In this document: in pieces, positions 26,914-34,544 of the stretch
How the letters are laid out: each line of letters opens with the position of its first letter
How positions within the stretch are numbered: position 1 is the stretch's first letter
Assembly: GCA_012510445.1 (NCBI GenBank)
Contig: JAAZIA010000004.1
Location: 1 to 55,004, forward strand
Length of the DNA stretch: 55,004 nt
Origin: Bacteroidales bacterium
GTDB lineage: Bacteria; Bacteroidota; Bacteroidia; Bacteroidales; UBA932
Direction of reading: 5' to 3'
Position numbers and translations under genes: made by a program
Notes under the pieces: model-generated
What the model saw: the letters and a program-made list of their open reading frames with translations, nothing else
What the model was told of the DNA's origin: nothing
Databases searched by the model: none

Positions 26914-28170
26914 TTAATTTTCTTCTCTAATGGCATCTATTGCCTTAATTTCCAATGCCCTTGTTGCCGGCAAAATTCCGGCAACAATACCGCAAAGGAT
27001 AATAATAAAAGCAGCAGTCAGGGCTGTCGTAAAATGTATTTGAAGATCTGCAAAAAAGGTATCCCCCGACCCGTTTTGCAGAAAAAGGATGTTTGCCACA
27101 TCCAACACAAACACGCCAAAGGCAAGACCTAAAAAACCGGCAATAACCGTCAGAACCGTACTTTCTTTGATGATTTGGAACAAAATTGAAAACGGCCGGG
27201 CTCCAATAGCCCTGCGAATTCCAATTTCATTGGTCCTTTCCCGTACCGTTACCATAATGATATTACTTACCCCAACCACTCCCGCCAATAAAGTGCCCAG
27301 GCCTACAATCCAAATCAAGATGCTTACTCCGGTAAACAACAAATGAAACTGTTTGAATATCTTCTCTACATTCAAACTTTCCAAGGCGCCTTCATCGGCA
27401 GGTGCTATATGATGACGAGCCTTTATTACACTTTCTACCTGAGGCTCCAGTATACTCATACTCACGTTTTCATTCGCAACTACTCCAATAAGATGCAACA
27501 AGGTTCCGGAATTCTGTATTTGCTGCATAACGGTATAGGGCATAACAATCACTTCGTCGTCCCGCCCGTTTACATTCACTCCACGGACAGCCGGTTCTGC
27601 CACCCCTACAATTTGAAAGTTGAGGTTGTACAACTTGATGTATTTCCCCACCGGATCTTCTCCGTTGTGGAATATTTCTTCATATACTTTCTTACCTACC
27701 ACACATACCTTCCTTTTGTCTTGTATATCCATAGGGTTCAGATACCTCCCGTAAATCATATGCTGTGGTAGCATTTGGTTGTACTTGTATGACATCCCTT
27801 TTGTATTGCAGCTGGTACTTTTGTCTCTGTAAGAAACAGTTACGTTGCCTCCCATCAGAAAAGGCACCGTATATTTTATACCGCTCAGCTGTGCTTCCAG
27901 AACGGCCAGGTCTTCTTCGTGCATATTCCAATACCTGCCTTTGCGAAATCCTTTATAAGGCATAGTTGTAGCGTTTGTAAAGAAAAAGGCCGAGTTCTCT
28001 GAAAAACCTTGGATTTCGGAGCCAATGCCTTCCGACAAACCGTTCCCTGCCCCCAGCATGACTACCAGCATAAATATACCCCAAAACACACCAAAGGCTG
28101 TCAGTAAGCTCCTTCTTTTATTACGGGAAATGGTAATCCATACTTCTTGCCAACTGTCTAAATCAAACAT
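26914..28170 (-). CDS. MacB-like ABC transporter permease, second copy
   Basis: A 418-residue FtsX/MacB-type permease: one N-terminal transmembrane helix (SLLTAFGVFWGIFMLVVMLG), a MacB periplasmic core domain (about 45-260) and three C-terminal helices with the conserved ERTNEIGIRRAIGARP coupling segment. It has no fused ATPase. It lies 2 bp after a paralogous permease of identical length, so the exporter is probably a heterodimer. The likely substrates are peptides, lipids or toxic compounds; none can be assigned. Confidence 0.93.
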   Translation of the reverse strand: MFDLDSWQEVWITISRNKRRSLLTAFGVFWGIFMLVVMLGAGNGLSEGIGSEIQGFSENSAFFFTNATTMPYKGFRKGRYWNMHEEDLAVLEAQLSGIKYTVPFLMGGNVTVSYRDKSTSCNTKGMSYKYNQMLPQHMIYGRYLNPMDIQDKRKVCVVGKKVYEEIFHNGEDPVGKYIKLYNLNFQIVGVAEPAVRGVNVNGRDDEVIVMPYTVMQQIQNSGTLLHLIGVVANENVSMSILEPQVESVIKARHHIAPADEGALESLNVEKIFKQFHLLFTGVSILIWIVGLGTLLAGVVGVSNIIMVTVRERTNEIGIRRAIGARPFSILFQIIKESTVLTVIAGFLGLAFGVFVLDVANILFLQNGSGDTFFADLQIHFTTALTAAFIIILCGIVAGILPATRALEIKAIDAIREEN

Positions 28171-28172
28171 AA

Positions 28173-29429
28173 TTACTCGTATCTTAAGGATTCAATAGGT
28201 TTGACCTGAACGGCCCTTTTTGCAGGCAGGTAACCGGCCAGCAACCCGGCAAGTATCAAAACAAGTGTAGCGGCCAGGATAATGGAAAGGTCTACCGTTG
28301 GATTGGTAAACAGCACCATATCTTCCTGTGATGCAGGAGCTCCAGGGGTACCCATCAGCTGGTTTAGCAACTCTGTGAGCCCAATACCGGCTATCATGCC
28401 CAGGTATCCAAAAAAGGCTGTAATTACCAAACACTCCGTCATTACCAGACGTAATATGGATTGGGGGGTGGCACCAATGGCTTTTCGTATTCCAAACTCT
28501 TTTGTTCTTTCCTTAACTGTGATCAACATAATGTTACTGATGCCCACCACCCCGGCAATGAGTGTCCCCAGGCCAATAATCCATATAAATAACGTGATGG
28601 CATTAAACATGCCTTTAAATTGTAGAAATTCACGAGCCACGTTATAGAGGTAAACGGCAGACTTATCTTCTTTGTTAAATTTGTGTTTACGTCCTAAAGA
28701 GGCTCTCAGCTCTGTTTCAAAGGTTTCATTCTGAGCTTTTGTATCCAACCCGTCCAACAACATATTTAATGTGGAATACCCTTGGGCGGGGAAATGGATC
28801 TGCTGTGCAGTAGTAAGTGGCACACAGCTGACAGGAGTTTGCGACAGGTTGTCGTCATGATACACCCCTACCACTTTATACACCACTTTGTCGTACGTAA
28901 TATATTTTCCCAACGGATTCTCGTCTTTAAACAACAATCGCGCTGTTCTTGCATGCAGCACAATCACTTTGCGTTTGTCGCGTATATCTGCTTGATTAAT
29001 AAACCGGCCGTTTCCGGCCCGTATTTCAACAGATTCAATGGTGGTATAATTGGGCAAAACACCACGCAGCGTACCGGTTGCATAATCCCCCTTATAATAA
29101 AAAGACTTGTTGTATTGGTTGATTACAGGCGACACGTTATACACCTCGGAAAATTCTTTTTCTAAAAACCACGTATCGGAACTATCCAGTTTTATAAGTC
29201 TTCCTGCTTGCAATCCTCCGTGAGCTTGTGCCGTTCTGCCCGGCCAGATTCGCATAAAATTGGTGGCTCTGTCTGCAAAATTGTGAAACACGCCGTTACG
29301 AATCCCGTTTCCGGCTCCCAACAAAACAATCAACATAAAGATACCCCATGCCATGGAAAAGCCGGTCAGAAAAGTCCTCAGCTTGTTCTTTTTTATGGTA
29401 TTGAATATTTCCTGAAAATCATCAAACAT
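28173..29429 (-). CDS. MacB-like ABC transporter permease, first copy
   Basis: A 418-residue permease with the same topology as its neighbour: an N-terminal helix (TFLTGFSMAWGIFMLIVLLG), a periplasmic core, three C-terminal helices and the coupling segment ERTKEFGIRKAIGATP. Sequence similarity to the downstream permease is moderate, so the duplication is old. The start overlaps the end of the ATPase gene by 8 bp, which indicates tight coupling. Confidence 0.93.
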   Translation of the reverse strand: MFDDFQEIFNTIKKNKLRTFLTGFSMAWGIFMLIVLLGAGNGIRNGVFHNFADRATNFMRIWPGRTAQAHGGLQAGRLIKLDSSDTWFLEKEFSEVYNVSPVINQYNKSFYYKGDYATGTLRGVLPNYTTIESVEIRAGNGRFINQADIRDKRKVIVLHARTARLLFKDENPLGKYITYDKVVYKVVGVYHDDNLSQTPVSCVPLTTAQQIHFPAQGYSTLNMLLDGLDTKAQNETFETELRASLGRKHKFNKEDKSAVYLYNVAREFLQFKGMFNAITLFIWIIGLGTLIAGVVGISNIMLITVKERTKEFGIRKAIGATPQSILRLVMTECLVITAFFGYLGMIAGIGLTELLNQLMGTPGAPASQEDMVLFTNPTVDLSIILAATLVLILAGLLAGYLPAKRAVQVKPIESLRYE

Positions 29430-30111
29430 GATGTCTTTGTGTATTGTGCTCTATAGAGCCTATGATACCGTCCCGTATATGAATGATCTTCTGACTCATC
29501 CCTGCCATTTCCGGATTATGGGTAACCATAACTACGGTAATACCCTCCCGATTTACTTCTTGCAACAGGTGCATAACCTCAACAGAAGTTTGTGAATCCA
29601 GGGCTCCCGTAGGCTCATCTGCCAAAATAATGCGCGGATTGGTTACCAGGGCTCTTGCCATGGCAATACGTTGTTTTTGCCCTCCCGATAATTCAGACGG
29701 CAAGTGATCTTCCCAACCGGCCAGTCCCATACGTTCCAGATATCGCATGGCTGTTGCATTCCGCTTTTTGCGACGAACGCCCTGGTAATACAAAGGAAGC
29801 GCCACATTCTCCAGGGCCGTTTTAAAAGAAATCAAGTTGAAAGACTGAAATACAAATCCAATGGTTTGGTTCCTATAAACGGCAGATTCTTTTTCTGATA
29901 ATTCACGTATGAGTTTACCGTTCAGATGATAAGTCCCTGTATCATAATCGTCAAGTATGCCCACTATATTTAACAGGGTAGATTTTCCAGAACCCGATGC
30001 ACCCATAATGGCTACAAATTCTCCTTGGTTTATATGCAGGTTCAAGCCTTTCAGCACGTGCAGAGCGGCTCCGTTGTAGTACGTTTTATTAATGTTTTCC
30101 AGCTTGATCAT
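29422..30111 (-). CDS. ABC exporter ATP-binding subunit (MacB/LolD type)
   Basis: A 229-residue ATPase with Walker A GASGSGKST (37-45), a Q-loop in GFVFQSFNL, signature LSGGQKQRIAMARAL, Walker B RIILADEPTGALD and the H-loop MVTHNPEMA. It would power the two permeases encoded downstream. The frame stays open to 30192, but the added 27 residues do not look like part of the fold and lie over the promoter; the ATG at 30111 (MIKLENINKTYYNG) is the standard family start. First gene of the exporter operon. Confidence 0.95.
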   Translation of the reverse strand: MIKLENINKTYYNGAALHVLKGLNLHINQGEFVAIMGASGSGKSTLLNIVGILDDYDTGTYHLNGKLIRELSEKESAVYRNQTIGFVFQSFNLISFKTALENVALPLYYQGVRRKKRNATAMRYLERMGLAGWEDHLPSELSGGQKQRIAMARALVTNPRIILADEPTGALDSQTSVEVMHLLQEVNREGITVVMVTHNPEMAGMSQKIIHIRDGIIGSIEHNTQRHHV

Positions 30112-30157
30112 GAATATAATTATTATAGTACTGCTACATTTCAAGAATTCCGTGCGG

Positions 30158-30189
30158 CAAATATATATATATTTTCTGATACCTTGCAA
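30158..30189 (-). promoter_or_regulatory. Promoter of the MacAB-like exporter operon
   Basis: On the minus strand a TTG (30189-30187) is followed after 21 nt by TATATTTG (30165-30158). This fits the Bacteroidota -33/-7 pair (TTTG or TTG, 19-21 nt, TAnnTTTG) and leaves a leader of about 40 nt before the ATPase ATG. Confidence 0.6.
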
Positions 30190-30198
30190 CACAAGGTA
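30180..30198. promoter_or_regulatory. Palindrome over the exporter -33 box (candidate operator)
   Basis: TACCTTG and CAAGGTA form a perfect 7-bp inverted repeat with a 5-bp spacer. The right part of the spacer holds the TTG of the exporter promoter, so a dimeric regulator bound here would cover the -33 element. The regulator is unknown; none is encoded next to it. Confidence 0.5.
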
Positions 30199-30221
30199 CT
30201 GTTTTTTATAAATTTCAGCTT

Positions 30222-30242
30222 TTTGTGAATGTTATTCACAAA
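30222..30242. promoter_or_regulatory. 9-bp palindrome upstream of the TPL-like gene (candidate CRP/FNR-type site)
   Basis: TTTGTGAAT and ATTCACAAA are perfect inverted repeats with a 3-bp spacer. The half sites contain TGTGA and TCACA as in CRP sites, but are 7 bp apart where E. coli CRP sites have 6. The site ends 6 bp before the -7 box of the downstream gene, so it covers the -33 region; a regulator would have to act there as repressor or as class II activator. Confidence 0.55.
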
Positions 30243-30248
30243 TAACTT

Positions 30249-30256
30249 TATATTTG
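30249..30256 (+). promoter_or_regulatory. -7 promoter box of the TPL-like gene
   Basis: TATATTTG matches TAnnTTTG. The nearest TTG (in the palindrome, 30223-30225) is 23 nt away, slightly long. Transcription would start near 30262, giving a leader of about 235 nt before the enzyme ATG at 30496. Confidence 0.5.
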
Positions 30257-30281
30257 TAGCCTTATTATTCAACTCTGAAAA

Positions 30282-30359
30282 ATGCACGGCTTTTTACCTT
30301 CCATATCGGCTCTTTTCTGCTGTGCTTTCTGTTATTATTATTCGTATTGTGGCTCCTGA
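30282..30359 (+). CDS. Cys/Tyr-rich leader peptide (25 aa)
   Basis: A short ORF inside the predicted 5' leader of the TPL-like gene, starting about 20 nt after the predicted transcription start and preceded by GAAAA. Its second half is FCCAFCYYYSYC: four Cys and four Tyr among residues 13-23. The stop codon TGA (30357-30359) forms part of the 5' arm of a strong hairpin. The downstream enzyme family splits tyrosine and also acts on cysteine, so the ORF has the features of a sensing leader peptide, comparable in principle to TnaC of E. coli though unrelated in sequence. A longer overlapping ORF in another frame (30229-30417) starts before the predicted transcript. Confidence 0.55.
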   Translation: MHGFLPSISALFCCAFCYYYSYCGS

Positions 30360-30394
30360 CGGGGATGTACAGGTGCTTGTTTCCGCTCAGGAGC
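30352..30394 (+). promoter_or_regulatory. Leader hairpin overlapping the leader-peptide stop codon
   Basis: GCTCCTGA (30352-30359) and TCAGGAGC (30387-30394) are a perfect 8-bp inverted repeat. The stem continues inward with CGGGG (30360-30364) against TTCCG (30381-30385) through two G-U pairs, with one bulged C. Only three T residues follow, so it is not a standard intrinsic terminator. A ribosome at or just before the TGA would cover or melt the left arm. Confidence 0.55.
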
Positions 30395-30495
30395 TTTATC
30401 CAATTCCTTACACATAATTAGACGTACTGTGTAGCACTTCGGTTACTTTAATCCTGTGTTTTTTCCATTTTATTAACAGATTTTTTAGAAATTTT

Positions 30496-31944
30496 ATGAA
30501 TCCTATAACATTTTACCGTTCAGAACCTTTCCCTATTGAGTTTCACAAAGCTAGAATTGTACAAAAATTACACTTGGTACCTGTGGAGCGTCGTCTGGCC
30601 GCTATCTGCCAAGCCGGATTTAACACCTTTAAACTTTCTACCCGTGACGTATTCCTGGACATGCTTACGGATAGCGGTACCAATGCTATGAGCGACAATC
30701 AGTTAGCTGCCATGATGCAAGCAGACGATGCCTACGCCGGCTCTCAAAGTTTTGAAAAACTCCTAAAGGCCGTACAAGAGGTCTTAGGCAAAACCTTTTT
30801 CCTGCCTACACACCAGGGTCGCGCCGCAGAACATATTATCTGCAAAACACTTATCAAACCCGGGCAAATAGTACCTATGAACTATCACTTTACTACAGCC
30901 TTGGCACACATCACAGAAGTAGGCGGGCACATAGAAGAACTGCTCTGCGACCATGCTCTGATTCTGCAATCCGCCCATCCGTTCAAAGGCAACATAGACA
31001 CGGACAAACTCGAACATTCTATCCAACATCACAGTCCGGAAAACATTGCCTTCATTCGTATGGAGGCCTCTACCAATTTGATAGGAGGCCAGCCCTTTTC
31101 TCTGGAAAACCTGACTCAAGTACGTCGTATAGCCAATCAACACGACCTAAAAATTGTACTGGATGCCAGCCTTCTTGGAGAAAACGCTTTTCTTATCCAA
31201 CAACGGGAAGCTGCCTGGCAGCATAAATCCCTGGGGGATATCATCCAAGCTGTCACTTCTTTGGCCGATATTGTTTATTTCTCGGCCAGAAAACTCTCCT
31301 CCTCCCGTGGTGGCGGAATTGCTACCAACGACAAAGACACATACTTAAAAATGGAACCGCTCATTCCCCTTTATGAAGGGTTCCTCACCTATGGGGGCAT
31401 CTCTGTCAAAGAAATAGAAGCCATGGCCGTGGGTTTATATGAAACGTTAGACCCCGATAACATCCGTCAAAACCCGGATTTCATTGCCTTCATGGTCAAT
31501 GGATGTAGCCATAAAGGCATTCCCATGGTCACGCCTCCCGGAGTACTGGGAGCACACGTAGATGCCATGACTTTTTGTGAACACATACCGCAATCGCAAT
31601 ACCCCGCCGGCGCTTTAGCCTCTGCTTTCTACCTCTGCTCCGGGGTGCGAGGCATGGAACGCGGATCCGTATCAAGCGTACGCGATGAAAACGGAGACGA
31701 CATCCCGGCCGATGTGGAGCTGCTGCGATTGGCCCTGCCTCGGCGTGTCTTTACACTTTCACAGATCAAATACGCCATGGACCGTCTGGAGTGGCTCTTT
31801 GACAACCGCCACCTGATTGGCGGACTGCGCTTTACGTACGAGCCGCCGGTGCTGCGCTTTTTCATGGGTTCCCTGGAACCCGTGAGCGACTGGCCTCAAA
31901 AGCTGGCCGCTCGTTTCCGCAAGGATTTCGGCAACAGCCTGTAA
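30496..31944 (+). CDS. Tyrosine phenol-lyase/tryptophanase-family PLP beta-lyase
   Basis: A 482-residue fold-type I PLP enzyme that would cleave an aromatic amino acid to pyruvate, ammonia and phenol or indole. Family landmarks: LTDSGTNAMSD (57-67), DDAYAG, PTHQGRAAEH, GGQPFS, catalytic-site Asp223 (VLDAS), PLP Lys266 (SARK) and carboxylate Arg411 in LLRLALPRR. GVRGMERG (383-390) keeps the Met-Glu-Arg of tyrosine phenol-lyase, whose Arg381 contacts the phenol group, and LRFF near 453-456 matches the Phe pair of that enzyme, so TPL is the better guess. The segment after Lys266 (LSSSRGGG) differs from the usual KDxxVxxGG, so altered specificity is possible. Its leader holds the Cys/Tyr peptide and hairpin. 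Confidence 0.82.
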   Translation: MNPITFYRSEPFPIEFHKARIVQKLHLVPVERRLAAICQAGFNTFKLSTRDVFLDMLTDSGTNAMSDNQLAAMMQADDAYAGSQSFEKLLKAVQEVLGKTFFLPTHQGRAAEHIICKTLIKPGQIVPMNYHFTTALAHITEVGGHIEELLCDHALILQSAHPFKGNIDTDKLEHSIQHHSPENIAFIRMEASTNLIGGQPFSLENLTQVRRIANQHDLKIVLDASLLGENAFLIQQREAAWQHKSLGDIIQAVTSLADIVYFSARKLSSSRGGGIATNDKDTYLKMEPLIPLYEGFLTYGGISVKEIEAMAVGLYETLDPDNIRQNPDFIAFMVNGCSHKGIPMVTPPGVLGAHVDAMTFCEHIPQSQYPAGALASAFYLCSGVRGMERGSVSSVRDENGDDIPADVELLRLALPRRVFTLSQIKYAMDRLEWLFDNRHLIGGLRFTYEPPVLRFFMGSLEPVSDWPQKLAARFRKDFGNSL

Positions 31945-31958
31945 TTCCCGTTTTTTTT

Positions 31959-31966
31959 TACCTTTG
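31959..31966 (+). promoter_or_regulatory. -7 box 4 nt before the DUF819 gene start
   Basis: TACCTTTG follows a run of nine T residues and ends 4 nt before the ATG at 31971. With transcription starting about 5-7 nt after the box, the mRNA would begin at or very near the ATG. The T-run may also serve termination of the upstream gene, but no hairpin precedes it. Confidence 0.5.
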
Positions 31967-31970
31967 TGTT

Positions 31971-33140
31971 ATGAGAATCTACCTAATAGCTACTATCTAC
32001 GTTGCAGTTCCCATCCTAATTATGTACCTTTTTCAGCGCTTCCGCTTCTTTTCAAAGATAGGTACTGTATTGCTGGCGTATGCCGTTGGTATTGTCATGG
32101 CGTTGTCCGGACTTATGAAAATGCCCCAGGAGCAAACTGCAGCCTTGTCAACCCTACAGGAGTGGATGATGAACTTAACGGTACCCATAGCCATCCCTCT
32201 GATGTTGTTTTCATCGCATTTTGTACTGTGGTTTAAGACATTGAAAAAAACCATGGCTACTTTGGCGGCGGGGATTGTGTCTATTTTGATAACCGTAACC
32301 ATAGCTTACCTGCTTTTCCGCAGTAGCGACATTCCGGAATTATGGAAATCTTGCGGCTTGTTGGTAGGCATGTACACGGGAGGTACACTAAATTTTGTGT
32401 CGCTTAAAACAGCACTCAGAGTACCGGAAGACACCTACGTTCTTGTACAAACGTTCGAAATGGCCCTTACTTTTTTCTTCTTGTTGTTCATCCTTTCCGG
32501 AGGGTATAAATTGTTTCGGAAAATTCTACCCCACAACAGCCGGGAGCAAGCCAACAACAAAATTGAAGTACAAGAAACGTTTGAAGATTATTCCGGCATG
32601 TTCAAAAAAGGCACGTTTGGCAAGCTCCTCTTGGCGCTTGCTTTATCCATTGCCTGTCTGGCTCTTGGAGCCGGTCTGTCGATGGCTTTAGGGGCCGGAT
32701 TGAACGAGCTGATCATTATTCTTACCATTACCACACTGGCCATAGCCGCATCTTTCGTGAAAAAGATCAGGGAAATACCCAAAACCTTTGAATTCGGTAT
32801 GTACTTCATCCTTGTCTTTAGCATCATCATAGCGTCTATGTTTGATGTTCACGCCTTGTTTAGCCGCACCAGTTTGAATATCATGGGTATGATAGCTTTC
32901 ATCCTCGTATTTTCCGTGCTGCTGCACTTGCTGTTTGCCAAGATCTTCAAAGTAGAAGCAGATTTATTTACTGTATCGCATATAGCTCTTTTGTTTTCAC
33001 CGCCTTTTGTGCCACCGGTTGCCGCTGCCATGAACAACAGAAAAGTGTTGGTAAACGGAATTGTGATTGGATTGATCGGCTACGCCGTAGGTACGTATCT
33101 GGGTGTTCTCTTAGCAGAGATTTTAAAGTGGATTGGTTAA
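31971..33140 (+). CDS. DUF819-family membrane transporter
   Basis: A 389-residue inner-membrane protein with about ten to eleven transmembrane segments of the DUF819 (YjcL-like) family. The characteristic re-entrant-type segment GMYTGGTLNFVSLKTALRVP lies near residues 134-153, and a second glycine-rich repeat with PPFVPPVAAAMNNR lies near the C-terminus. The family is related in fold to BASS and glutamate symporters, but no substrate is established. It is followed 16 bp later by the beta-barrel gene, which is probably cotranscribed. Confidence 0.85.
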   Translation: MRIYLIATIYVAVPILIMYLFQRFRFFSKIGTVLLAYAVGIVMALSGLMKMPQEQTAALSTLQEWMMNLTVPIAIPLMLFSSHFVLWFKTLKKTMATLAAGIVSILITVTIAYLLFRSSDIPELWKSCGLLVGMYTGGTLNFVSLKTALRVPEDTYVLVQTFEMALTFFFLLFILSGGYKLFRKILPHNSREQANNKIEVQETFEDYSGMFKKGTFGKLLLALALSIACLALGAGLSMALGAGLNELIIILTITTLAIAASFVKKIREIPKTFEFGMYFILVFSIIIASMFDVHALFSRTSLNIMGMIAFILVFSVLLHLLFAKIFKVEADLFTVSHIALLFSPPFVPPVAAAMNNRKVLVNGIVIGLIGYAVGTYLGVLLAEILKWIG

Positions 33141-33156
33141 CTAAATTTTCGAAATC

Positions 33157-34533
33157 ATGAAAAAGAATCTTTTCTTATTACTAAGCATAGCCTTGCTGTT
33201 TCCCATAGTTTCTGTACAAGCAGCAGAAAAAGACAGTACTGAAATTGTGAAAAAAGGATGGTCCTTTGGAGCCCTGCCCAGCGTTGGCTACAATACAGAC
33301 CTGGGTTTTCAATACGGTGCCCTTGCCGAATTTTTCCACTATGGAGACGGGGATATTTTCCCTCAATACAAACACCTGATGTACGTAGAGGCCAATTACA
33401 CCACCAAACGTTCCGGTCTGTTCCGCGTATTTTACGACTCGGAATACCTCATCCCCAAAGTGCGTGTTACCTTGGATGTGAGTTATATTCCGGAAGCCAT
33501 GGCCGATTTTTTGGGGTTTAATGGATACAGCTCGGTCTATAATCCGCAATGGGGAGAAACGGAAGATGATGCCTACTTATCGCGGGCTTTTTATAAAATG
33601 AAAAAAGACTTCTTCCGTGCTACTGCCGATTTTCAAGGAAACGTTACCGGAAACTTGTATTGGAATGCCGGTGCCGGCTTGTTTTATTATTACGCAGACG
33701 AAGTAAATATAGATTTTTTGAACAAAAACAAGGCCGAGGACAAAAAACTGCCTCAAACCCAAGATCAGCCTACCTTGTTCAATTACTACAGCCCCGGCGC
33801 GCTGGGCTGGGGCCTGATAAAGCCCAATGAGCTTAACGGGGGCACCCACCCGTTTGTACGAGCCGGTCTTACGTACGATTCGCGCAACCAGTTGAACAAC
33901 CCAAGCCGAGGCATCTGGGCAGATGCTTTTCTCACGTACTTTGGTGCCTTTGGAGAACAGAAAGAATACAATCACGTTACGTTAAATGTTTCTTTTCGCC
34001 ATTACATTCCCTTGTGGAAAGACAAAATGATATTTGCCTACCGTCTGGGATACCAAAGTGCCCTTTGGGGACAAACACCCTATTATATGAAGAACTACAT
34101 GGCAACCCTCTTTACCAAACGGGCCAACTACGAAATGCTGGGCGGAGCCAACAGTTTACGAGGGATTGTCCGTAACCGGGTAACCGGCGACGGCTATGCC
34201 TATGCCAATGTGGAATTGCGCTTAAAACTCGTTTCTTTTCAGATAGCACGCCAAGCTTTTTATATTGGAATCAACCCCTTATTTGATATAGGGTACATTA
34301 CAAAGCCTGTAAAGCTGAACCGTTCAGAGTTTGAATTACGTGCTCTTACAGCAGCTTCGGGCGTTCGTTACGAAGATTTTTTCTCTGATAAAGACGGTGT
34401 GCACATGAGTGCCGGTGCCGGATTGAAAATTGCTATGAACGAAAATTTCATTGTGTCGGTTGACTTTGCCAAAGCCCTTAACAAACAGGACGGGAAAACA
34501 GGGCTGTATATTATGCTGGGCTATATGTTCTAA
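33157..34533 (+). CDS. Omp85-like (surface antigen D15) beta-barrel protein without POTRA domains
   Basis: A 458-residue outer-membrane protein with signal peptide (1-22). The mature part is a beta-barrel starting with GWSFGALPSVGYNTDLGFQYG and including GGANSLRGIVRNRVTGDGYAYANVELR (about 328-354), where LRG matches the conserved RG of the Omp85 barrel lid loop. No POTRA domains precede the barrel, so it is a stand-alone, BamA/TamA-related or patatin-associated type barrel, not BamA itself. The strand end LYIMLGYMF has the C-terminal Phe typical of BAM substrates. Function unknown. Confidence 0.8.
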   Translation: MKKNLFLLLSIALLFPIVSVQAAEKDSTEIVKKGWSFGALPSVGYNTDLGFQYGALAEFFHYGDGDIFPQYKHLMYVEANYTTKRSGLFRVFYDSEYLIPKVRVTLDVSYIPEAMADFLGFNGYSSVYNPQWGETEDDAYLSRAFYKMKKDFFRATADFQGNVTGNLYWNAGAGLFYYYADEVNIDFLNKNKAEDKKLPQTQDQPTLFNYYSPGALGWGLIKPNELNGGTHPFVRAGLTYDSRNQLNNPSRGIWADAFLTYFGAFGEQKEYNHVTLNVSFRHYIPLWKDKMIFAYRLGYQSALWGQTPYYMKNYMATLFTKRANYEMLGGANSLRGIVRNRVTGDGYAYANVELRLKLVSFQIARQAFYIGINPLFDIGYITKPVKLNRSEFELRALTAASGVRYEDFFSDKDGVHMSAGAGLKIAMNENFIVSVDFAKALNKQDGKTGLYIMLGYMF

Positions 34534-34544
34534 AGCTATACGTT

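Noticed and set aside
30352-30394. Intrinsic terminator in the TPL leader
   Set aside because: The stem is strong but only three T residues follow, so a classical terminator is not supported. It is kept as a regulatory hairpin.
30229-30417. 62-codon ORF in the leader of the TPL-like gene
   Set aside because: Its ATG lies in the palindrome upstream of the predicted transcription start, and it has no features linking it to the enzyme. The 25-codon ORF in another frame explains the region better.
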